From NCBI GenBank assembly GCA_030544215.1, contig JARZZO010000014.1, positions 20,060,234-20,124,233 of the forward strand: a DNA stretch of 64,000 nucleotides, written 5' to 3'. The DNA comes from Zantedeschia hybrid cultivar. Its lineage: Eukaryota; Streptophyta; Magnoliopsida; Alismatales; Araceae. Each line of letters opens with the position of its first letter. The first letter of the stretch is position 1. A model generated the notes under the pieces. That model saw only the letters and a list, made by a program, of their open reading frames with translations. It was not told the DNA's origin and made no database searches. Of the stretch, positions 13,301 to 25,300 are shown one piece after another. The translations under genes and the position numbers were made by a program.

Positions 13301-16300
13301 GTTATTTCGATTGTAGGACAATAGTTGGTTCTACTTGTGTGCACACATGATTAGGGGCACAAACAATGTGTGGACTCACGGACCTTAGTTAGTCATGTTT
13401 CTCACTTGCCTCACCTTGTAGGCATTCGGAGCTTACAGGGGTAGACAGGCGTGAGGTTTAACTGAGTAGTGAGTCGTTAGTAAACGCACTCGGTTGTGGA
13501 GTTTGGAGTTGTACGGAGTTTGGTTTGAGAGCCTTGGCGCTAGTGAGTGTGTGTGTCCTTATTACTCTTGTGACTAGGTTGGGTGAGACCACCTGTGGCT
13601 GTATGTGTGGCTGGAGTGGCTTAGGCTACCTAAGGGTCCCCAACCTGTCTTGGCAGGTCTATGGTTTTCTGCTTCTCTGCAGCGAGTTTCTTTCTATGAC
13701 AGTAGTTTTACTGCTTACTTTACTGCTTTACTTCACTATATTCTGGTTAGTTTGTGTGGGTTTGTGGGAGGTAGGGATCGTGGGATTCCTACCGTGCCCG
13801 TTGAGTTGTGGCTCACTCCCCTACATTTCAGGTGTAGGCTCCAATGATGCATATGAGTTGGAGGTGTCAGCAGCCGTGGTATTTTCAGGGTATGCCCCGA
13901 TGTAGGTTTACTTTTATTTGTGCCTATACTTATGTATTGGACTTTGTTAGACTATGTACTTATTGTTGGACTGTACCACTTATCTTTTCTTTAATTCTGC
14001 TATTTCCATTTTGTTCGTCAATTGTACTATTATGTGACTTAGTTTTTCATATATTTCCCAGACGTGTGCTTCTGATCTCAGGTTTAGGCCTGACGGTAAC
14101 AATCTGAGGCCCATTAGTTATCGGATTCTTCGATTTTTGGGTGGCGGGTCGTTACATGTCAGGATGTGAATGACCTCTCAAGCAAGATCATGCACTGGGC
14201 AATGGAGAGATGAAGTGATTGATGCTAACAATGAGATCCTGACTAGGTGGATGCCAGTTGAAAATGCAGTTGATCAACCACTAGTAAGGAGAAAGACATG
14301 ATTGAGTTTAAAGGCAGAGGCACATAAGGACAGGGAGGAGATGTGGCTGTTGGGTTTGCCGACCTCTCCCATCCTTTCTTCAGAAGGAGGAAGGAAGTGG
14401 AGAGGGGCGGGGACAAAGGTGAGGGAAAGAAAGTTTATTATTATTATTATTATTTTGGGTGGGGAAGGGAGGGAGGGGGGTAGTGCACAGATGTTAGAGT
14501 TAAACAGGGATGGCTTGGGTGAGGTATTTAAGTGAGGGGCTAGGGAGGTGACAGGTTGAGCAGTTGCTAAACCCTAATCTAACCCAATCCGACCGAAGGT
14601 GGCTTGGTCAGTCTATGGGTCAACATGCGTGTTTGCGTTGGCCCACCTAAAATTGCTGCCCTAGGAATTCAAAGCCCAAATTAGAAACATACAAAATAGG
14701 TGCCACAAGTCGTGACTCATGTTCTTTTGCCCTTTGGAAGAAGGTATAGAGGCTGACAGGGAGCACTTCAAACAATTTTCCAGGTTTTGTTTATCCAAAG
14801 CAGCTAATTAATTTTTCTAATCCAGAAAGTGCAGACAAATCATCCTAGAGTTTGATTTATGGAGATTGATGCATTAAAGCATGCTTGCATTTGGAGCCTT
14901 TCGTTTCAGTTTAATATATATCATTTTGTCATTATTCTAGTTGCTTTCATTTTCCACAGAACAGACTTTTTTGTATTTTGTACAACCTTTGGATGCTGCA
15001 TTCTTCATCTTATAAGTCGCATATCAGTATGTCACTAATCTCTCTAAGGAAAAAAACATGCTTTGATTATGTGAAACCATGCAGATGGTAAAGGCTTAAT
15101 ATTGGGCACAGTGGATTCTTATGGTCGCCTTATTGTGTCACAGCTAGATGCGAATGGTGAAGGTCTTTCCTCTTTTCTCCTGTTTGACCTTTTGTAATAT
15201 TGTCTTTCTTGGAGCTGTATCTTAACTGCCAACCCTTCATAGTATAGTTGATTGCACACATATTTTAATCATACATTGTTCTGAATTTTCAGACATTGAC
15301 AGGCATTCATACTCAATATCACCTAGAGGTTATGGTGTTGGGGAGGGCAGTTGGGCTGGAATCTGCTTCAGTCCCACTCAGTCATCTACGGTAAATTTCA
15401 TTTTCCCTTCACTTTAATGTCTATTTATGTATTCTTTGCTGGTTGGGAGGGTACGTTAGACATGAAGTCACCATATATTTTGATGTGAGTAGGGTGTATT
15501 TGTACAATATTCTTCGATGAAACTCACCCGTTTTACAGCTGATTAAGCCATAGAGGTCAATCACATCCCATCACGGCCATCCCATCCATAGAGGTCAATC
15601 CCATCCCATCACGGCCATCCCATCCCAGTTAGAAAATGAGAAGGGAGGCTTTCTTGTTTATCCCAGTGGGTGTCCTGGCTGTCTCGGTCTGTCCTAGTCC
15701 ATCTCGGTCCATGACTCTGTCCCAACCTGTCCCAACCAGAATTTCATATTTTATCCTGAGATTTCCAAGCTCCTTAAGATCTTTGTAGACTCATGTCAGG
15801 AGGTTCGTTTTGCTGTATAAACTTATAGACCCATCATAAATGCTTTTATTGCATTAATTTTGTTGTTTCCATGTGATACGTCTATTTTGATATCATTTGT
15901 TGCATATATATGTTCTGTATTTGTTGGAATATGTATGTGAAAATTTTTGGGACGGGACACTGGAATTATCCGGGAAATCAGGATGTCCCATTCCTGAAAA
16001 AAAAAGGATGGGGGTGGATTGACAACTATAGATTAAGCTGATTAGTTGGTTAAATTCCTTTTGCTTTGGTGAAAGCAGGAAGGATGATAACATTGCATGG
16101 TTAATTACCCCTGGACAAGAATTCAGAAATAGAATAAAGTAATGGCGATTCTCAATAAGAGTGTTCAGACAATGCCTTTTTAGTAATACGAAATTATGTA
16201 ACAGATTACAATTTGCACATAATAGGCACATGATTTCTGGTTTATTCCGGGCTAGTAGTCAAAGCACATATTATCATGGATGCAATTCCCAAAGCACTAA

Positions 16301-19300
16301 GGATGCTATAGCTGAATTTACATGACTTGCCATTCAACTCGAGCACAGTGCAGTGTGATCTTAGAAGTTTATTTTTCCTTTTTAAGCATCACTTATATGT
16401 TTTACGTCTTATTCGGATGTTTCCACAATGTCTCCTCTATTGGTGAACTGTTTTTTACTTAAAATATTAGTTTCTTCTGCGTATCATGTGTTATGATTTG
16501 GTTCTTGCAATTTGATCTTTTCAGGCAGCAATTGTCCATAGCTTCTGCAAGAGTATTGATGTTTATGATCAAGATATTCATGTTCGCAATTTCCAAACGT
16601 GAGTGATTCGTATGCTTATGGAGATATTTCTACTGATTTCTATAGTCCAGTAACCTAATTTTTCATCTAATACGGTTTTGATTTCCATGGCCTCATTCTG
16701 TATCCATGGAAAATTAATTAGCTGGTTTACCTTGTAGCTATCCTTTTTCTTCTATACCTATAGTTTTCGCATTAACTATGCTGCTTTTGTGACTTAAGCA
16801 AGCATCATCATCATCAACAATTGTTATCTTTCCTTTGTTAGAGTGGCATGAGAAAAATACTACTAGAAGTGCAACCGTCATCATCAATTGATATATTTCT
16901 TTTGTTAGAGTGGCATGAGAAAAAATATTATTAGCCAGGAAAGAAAGTATGGCCTTTGGATAGCCAATATTGAGTCATTGCAATATTAGTAAATTGACAT
17001 CAAAAAAGGAGGAAGGTAGAGCATATCTTACCCGATGACATCAGCGATGTGAAGTATGTGATATCATGGAGGGTGTAGTACTACACACTTATATCCTTTT
17101 AACTTCTTGTGAAATTTAAACTAGCTTGAAACAATGGCACAACCAGAACTTCTTCTTCTTCTTCTTGGGATGTGTATGTGTCATGGTTTACCATATCGTC
17201 CTGACTTGTGGCGACTCATATTTGCATGATACCAAGTCGCATATATGGTCTAACTCACCGAGTCACATCCAACTCGAGCCAACTTGATGTGACTTGGACC
17301 GGCTCATGCCGACTCATGCTGTACGTTGCGATCCGGCTCGAGCCTATTCGATGCAACTTGATGTGACTTGTATCTTATTAGTTAGACTTTTTTTCTAATG
17401 TGATAAGTAATTAGACTTTTTTCTCCAATTGATAAATAATTGGATTTTTTTCTTCAATTTAATAGATAATTTACACTTTTATGTTGATTAATAAGATAGA
17501 TTTTCCCTAAATTTAGCTTAAAGTCATTGTCATTAATAAATCACTATAATTAAAAGTTTATTTATCTCATAATTATTCCTAAATTAAAGAATTAAAAAAA
17601 ATAGAAATAGACATGAATCGACCTGACTCGTGTGACTAGTGCAAGTCGGACCAAGTTGGCCCGAGTCAGATCAATACCATACCATATATGAGAAGATATG
17701 ATATGGTACGGATCATTGATATAACAAACCTTGGTTTATGTTGGGATATATATATATATATATGCTGTTACAGTCCGCTATATAAACAATTATAATATAA
17801 TATAATACAAAATGGTTTTGTGCTTTAGTCTTAGTAAGCTTTCCTATATATACATCAAAGAATGTAATGTGAATAAAAAATGCTATATAAACAATTATGA
17901 TTGTTGCAATGTATTTGTAGGATTAAATTGAAAAACAAATACACATTAACCGTTTTACCTTTTACCACTGTTTTAAAAGGCGGCCGCCTAGACGATTAGG
18001 CAGCCGGCCTAGGCACCTTAGATGGGTTGGCCGCCTTGAAGGTTTCCACCTCGGACTTTTCTCGACAATTTTTTTTTCTCTTCGCTTCCCCCCTCATGTA
18101 GATATGTAATTACCTAAATGTCCTTGATAATACCTTAGCGTGTGTTGTATCTCTAGATGTTAAGAATGACTAGAAAACTTATAATGACAATTTTAAGATC
18201 TTTTCGTAGATATTTGTTACGCCCTGGATCTGAGTCATTTTTTTTCTACTCAAACTCTAACTGCGTAATTTTAGAATAAATCTCATTATAACAAACATAT
18301 ATGAGAGCTTACAACTATAAAGCGATTTAAATAAATGTCATAACCATCAATTAGTCCAAAATATCTAAATATAGCCAATACCAAAGTTCGCAAATTACAA
18401 AATCCATCAATTTATATTTATAAATTCTCAATCTCACCAAATAAAGAAACATACATTAATCTCTCATTATTCCTACTACATCAAATCTAAGAAAGCTGTA
18501 AATTTAAATCTAAGTAACCTCCTGAATATGTCAAATGCCTCAATCAGAATTCTCCTCAAATTTTAAATTTTCTTTCTCAGACTCTGAAAATGTTAATAGG
18601 GTTTATGACTACAATCACTTAGTAAGTTTCAAACCATCCACATGATTTCACATATAGTAATTTTTTACAAATCAACAGTTATACTAAACATGATCTTACA
18701 CAGTTCTACATACATCTCAAATAAGAACATGATACAAAACATAGTTAGATATAAACTTATCAAATCAAATATGTTTTCTAATAGTATGAATGGATCAACT
18801 AACATATAGCATATATGGCATGATCGAACTTATGTCAGATATATCAAACTCTACTAGTTATGATCAGAACGTATCACATATCGAACAGAACATATCAAAT
18901 TGTCATGGCATTACGTGTCGTCGTCTCCCTGAACACATCTCATATCAAATAAAAAATATCATGGCGCAGTAGCTTATCAAATCAAATTCATATCATGGAT
19001 TATATAGTTAAGACAGATTCATATGATTGCAAATAGATACCTAAACAGGATAATCAAATGATTCAAATAAGTAAGCTGAATTCAAATAAATATATGGAGC
19101 AAAGATTTCATATTTATGTGCCAATCAAACAAATCATATCATAACATATCATATCAAATTGTTAACGGACATATATCCAAATCACAACATAAGGAGTCCT
19201 ACACGTATACCAAAGTATCTAGATAATGATGTAGAAGTCTTGGTCACTGCGCAGAACTAGAGAGTCTAAGCTCCACCTAACTCCAAACCACCAAGGAGTT

Positions 19301-22300
19301 ACGTATCACCATCTCTTGATTTAGCCGGGCGAAAATCAAGATTCCATCCGTTGCCCTCGAGTTCAAATGCTCTATCCAATACAGATGCTTATACTAAAAT
19401 CAGGCCCTACAATCTCCTTAAGATGGTAATGTCTAAATGAATTAAATTATATATGGCATAATTAGATTAACACAGATCAAATGACGACAAAGGATAAGCA
19501 TAGATCTTGAATTTAAATTATCAAAGTACTACGTATAAGTTAAAATATATACTTTTATATGCAAAGTAGCCACTTAAAGAGTCAACATGGTCATATAAAT
19601 AGAAAATCAGAATAAAGCTAATGCCAACAAGTTATTGGACATAAATATAAGCTTGAGGAATTATCTCAGAATACATATTTTTTGGCCATTAAGACTAATT
19701 TTTAGAACTGAAAAATCAATAAATAAGTCGAATAATATCAAATAAATGCAGAAAATTATCAAACATGATGAACATGTCAAATACTTCATATGGAAAGTAT
19801 AGACAAAGTTTTATCAATTTTTGGATTGGTTTGATATGATTTTAGACTGCCGCTTTGATTATCAAAATCTGACTTAAATAGAATTTTAGAAAATCAAAAC
19901 AGAGGGTAAAATAAATAGCAAATGGGGTTAGAAAATTTCCAAACTTTACAGAGAAGTTGCACAGTATAACTAAAGTCTACAAAATTTAGCATGATTTGGA
20001 TATGAATCAAATGAGATATAAGATCTACAAATTGATATTTTAAAACTGTCTGGACAAATTGTATTGTCTGACAAGAACATTATGAAATAAATAGCAAACG
20101 AATTCAAAAAACTATAAATTTATCATACACGAAGCTAACATTTAAAGTAAGTTTCTATCAAAATTTTAGTTCAATTGGACATCGGATTAAGGAGAACAAA
20201 CATCTATAATTCATGTGATCATAATTAGAAATAAAATAGATTAAATGGACAGATTATATATGCTGAGATAATAATCATAGGATAAATAGTAAAGAAGATC
20301 ATAAAAATATGAAACTTGATGTTCATGAAGTAGACATATAGATCAAACTTTTTACCAATTGATTAGTTTTTGAAAACCTTTAAAAATAATACAACTTTTA
20401 ATACATAATAGATCATACTTAGAGTTATCCACCTACTTCTTGAAGAAAGATCGGTTCTTGGTTCTCCTATGGCTTCTTTGCTATCTATCTGTAATCCTTC
20501 TTCCTCTAAATTCTTTTTCACATTTTCTAAGTTTTTTCTCACGTTCTTTAAACCTCCAATAACATAAAACATTGATTAGAATCAAATTTTTAAAAGAAAT
20601 AATCATGAATCAATTCTATTATCTTAAGAACACTACATGAACTTACCATTGGAAGAGAGCTGCATGCAACAGAACTTGAGCGTGACCCTAAAGCTTTATG
20701 TATACTTATTTCTCTTCCTAATATAATAACTAAGACTCCATTTCTTTATTAGAGCCGAATTCTAACTCCTCATGACTTAATCTCCAATTCAAAGTCACTT
20801 CTTAGTACAAATCGGATTCTGTTCACGTCACATGTAGTTTTTTTTTTTGAAAATCTTTAAATTCAACCCCTTAAACGTCAGAATTAGAAGAAAAAAAATT
20901 CTACAAAAATTTATAACTATTTATTATTTTTCTAATGCCACCAATCTCATTATTTTTGGACATTTGTACAAAAAGTTATATCTATTTTACTAACTTGCTG
21001 TCATGAGTACTATGAACTTAGAAGTCTAGCATATTTCCTCTCCGTCTAAAGATATCTTAATTCTGATTAATAAACGACTTATTTTAAATATATGGTCTTC
21101 ATAAAACTTCTAGAATTTTGTTTTAGCTTTCTAATGGGAGTTGTCTTACTTAATTTAGAATTTTATACACAAAGTTATGCTTAAAACACCATGATTGTGT
21201 CAAGTAAATCGTTGTACAAAATTCTAGTTCAAATAAGATTTCACTTATAACTTAGAACCTACTAATTAAAATCTTATTATACTCAAATTTATTGTGTTCT
21301 ATTTCTAATTCAAGTCAAATATATCGTACATAGCTTTTTAGGTCGTGGTTAATTTTAATTGTTCCATCTTTTATTTTCTAATTCAAATCCTAATCTAATT
21401 AGGACTTATTCTCTATGGGCAGTTCTTTTTAAAATTGATCATTAATATTTTTGACTTCTAAAATATCTGAATTAGTAAAAATGGTCTTCTATAAAGTTAT
21501 AGATCTTTTTATGTTCTTTCTAATGATATCAACTGTGCCTTAATCTTTTTTTTTTTACTATGTTGCTGTCTGATGCATCAAACCCAGAATTTTAACTAAA
21601 TTAGTGGACTATTCTTAGTAATATAATTGGGTTAATGGACTTTCATAATTGAGTTAATTAGACTAAATTAAGTTATTTAAACTCACTAATAGACTCTCAT
21701 AATTAATTAATTGGTCTAACTTAAATTAATTGAATTCATTAATGAATTATAAAAATACAGGATATAACAATATTAGACTTGATTCATTGTTTGATATTTA
21801 TTCGTGGTTAGATTTATGATTAGAAAAAGAGGCCACATTAACTCTATGCCAATAAATGGGAAAGCATCAAATTGAATGGTATCCTCATTCCTCATCCCTT
21901 TTCTAGAATTGTATACATTGGTTGTACTCTTCACTAATTTTCCACCTTAAGGTCATTTTTTTCTCATATATATATAGGCCTAATCGAGACATATCCAGTA
22001 TACAATAATTATAATGCTCAATCTTTGCATGTAGTTCTAGGATTTCTTATATACATTACATGCGTAAATTATTGAGATGCAACAATTTTGGTTATGGCCA
22101 CGTACCTCAACAAATGTGACTCTCGAGTCTTACTCTTCATCTTTAGTCATGCATTATCTTATGTCTCTTTGTTTGAAAAGTGAAAATAGGTCATAATTAC
22201 TCCTTTATGATTGACATACAGAAAAAAATTATCAAATGTCATTAGAAATGAAAATATGTTTAGCCAGGCCAAATAGTGCATAAATATTGTGTAAAATGTT

Positions 22301-25300
22301 AAAAGCTAACAAAATGACCGCCTCATTCTGTCTCACCAACTGGGCAGTCCGCCTAGGCAGCAGGTGGTTCTACCGCCTCGGTCCGCCTAGACATTTTTAT
22401 AACATTGCCTTTTACAAACATTGGGAGGGGGGGAGGGGGATTTGTCATAGCAACTATGGGCAACCACAATTTAAGGAGAGCAGTTACCCCCTTGACGCAC
22501 ACCCTCTTCACACCTGATTTGAAGGATTGAAGGGTGCATACTTACAATAACAGAACTGATTTCAGAATGAGGGAACTTGATCAAATCACACTGTTGGCTT
22601 AAGTACAACATGATGTGGTGGGAACCAAGTATCAATATAAAACTCTGCACATTTTGGGCTGACATACACTTTCTAAGATCAGATGTCTAGGTACCAAAAT
22701 TCTTTGCATGCCCTTTTGCCTAGTGATCTGAGATCAAGCAATTAATCTTTCTCTTATCACATGTCAACGAAGTAAGGACATCCATGAGATCTGAGTATCA
22801 GATCAGTTATTGGTGCACCAAAGTTGGGCACAGATTTCCACCTGGATGAGACTTCAGGAAAGATGCTTGAGCATTATGCAGAACACTGTGATGCTAAGAA
22901 ACCTTCCTCAGCCTTATAAAATAGGAAAGAGATAAGACATGTGACAAACTTTCATGATTGTCACTATACTTTTAGCACTGAAATATGGTCTCTGCTTTTG
23001 CCTTTCACTTGTATTGTTCTTTATCTAATGAGAGGCTTGGTGTTGACATTTATTTTAGCTTCTTTGGATTATTTGTCATTGTCATGTAAAACTGCAAACC
23101 AATCCAGTTGTTGAAGCTCTCACTCAGATCCAATGTGTTAGAAAAACGTGGTGCTCTTATGTTCTTTAAAAGGGGATAATTACATGTATACTCCCACAAT
23201 GTAGTGTATTTTAGCATACCCCCATGTTCTTTATATTGTCATGTATACCCTTAATAAATAATATTCATTCGGTTATGCCCCTCTGGTTCTATTACTGACA
23301 GAACTGGACAAATATTCCATTAAAAACATTACTAGAGCGCGATCCATAAAATATAAAATTTTTGGGGGGTATACAGTAGAATACAAAGGATTCTAAAGGT
23401 GTATATGTAGTTATTGCTTTGTCGTTTAGGGTGTGAAACAAGGGCAAGTTAGTCTGTTTCTTCTGTTAACTCTCCCAAGGTTAAATAAGCAAACGGCAGC
23501 ATAAATGTCTGAATTAGAAGCTGTATCAATTCAAGGATGCCACGCACAATGGCTAAATTTTTCTTACAAGTTTCTGAGTTAAATCTATGTTGCAATCATT
23601 CTCTGTGGCAGTTCTTTTCTTTTACACATACAAAAAGACTATTTTCATTGAATTAAGTTTACATCTGCAGTATGCTTGAAGCATCCAGTCTTGCATACAG
23701 TTCTTTACATGAACATTCTTTTCATACCCTTAAGACTCCTAATAACTGCCTATAGTCAATGGAAACCTTCTTGCAATATCACATTCACTATAAAATTTTA
23801 TCCGAGTTTGTTCCTAGTGAATGTTAGCAGGCATTGTTGACAGGAGTGCTTTTCTTCAACATTTTGGTTTGCCATGTACATGGCTTCAGGTTATGGTACC
23901 CAAATTCGTTAAGCTTCTTACAGTGTTCACAACCAGGAGGTGGTACTTCGTCTGTATTAGCTGTTGCTGAGGGCAGTCAGGTTTGACATGGACTTGCATT
24001 GTTCCGTGAATCAGGAATGCTTTGTTCTTTTTATATCTTAACACTATATTGTCTCTTTTTCCTTTTGGATTATCTCCAGCTAACCATATGGGACGTGAGA
24101 GTCAGTGGTGGTTGTGTACAAAGGGTTTGTGGCTCTGTCGGAGACCTAATCTATGCTATCAGCAGCTCTCCATCAGGAGCTGTTGCTGTTGGTGGATCAG
24201 ATCGTACCGTAACCATCTATGATTCTCGCAGGTTAGGCAACATCATTCAGTTACCTATATTGTTGCTAAACAGGAATTGCTTTTCTTGGCCTTGTTTTGT
24301 GGCTTTTGAACAGGTTGAAAGAACCACAACTTACATATTTTTCAAGTCCATGCTTCTTTAATAGCTTTTAGAGTTGCATGTCAATGGGCATAATCAGACT
24401 GAGAAGATATTTAAAGAGAAGGGGGTGTGGAGGGAAAAGTACCACACTGTAGTTGGCAGGGATGTGGGGGCAGGCTTTACTGTGAAAGCCTTTATGACAT
24501 CAAATATGCACTGAACTATGGAGATATCCATTTATCATACAAGGATATCTTTCTATGTTGTGTGTTGGGAACAAGGCTTTGCTTCTATTTCTTTTTCCTG
24601 CCTATAAGCTTCTTTTCTTTGCATCGCACTGAAAAAGTAATGGTTCTAATATATTTGGCACTGCATTCTTGAATGCAGATGGTCTTCCTTAGCAAGATGG
24701 GTGGGCTGCTCAAAATACGAGGTAAATTTTGTTTCTTCTAGTTTTTTTGACTTAGTTCTTTTGTAATGCCTCTGAACCTCATGATACTGTTTCCATGATA
24801 CTAATCACCAGAAATTTATGATAAAGAGATCATAATTACTAGTGTTTTAATGTCTGTCTGGCAATGCCATATAATTACAAGTAATTGCTCTATAACTTAT
24901 TGTGCAGATAACTGGCCTTGCTTTCTCCTCCCTCAACTCAGATTATATGTATGTGCAAGGCGTTGATTATGAGGTGATTGACCAACATCCTTTTATGTTC
25001 AACTGTGTGACTGGGTTACATCCCACTGTTTGCAATTTTCCTTTTGTTCATATCTTGACACTATCAATACAAAATGTTTGAAATCTCCGTACAGTAGATG
25101 ATACTTGAGAATGTATGTAGGAAAAGAAATTTGGCTACTACTACTACTATCTGATAGACATATATGGAAGACACATCTAATCTGCATCCTAGTCCCTATG
25201 TCTGCACAGACATGTATATGTTAGTAGTATCCTTGCCCATATATAAAATGTAGTGCTAGTTCATGGTTGTTATTTTAAGGTCGGTTCATTTTACTTACCA

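Noticed and set aside
13525..13905. 126-residue + ORF with hydrophobic stretches
   Set aside because: Lies wholly within the solo LTR at 11379-14156 and shows no conserved domain.
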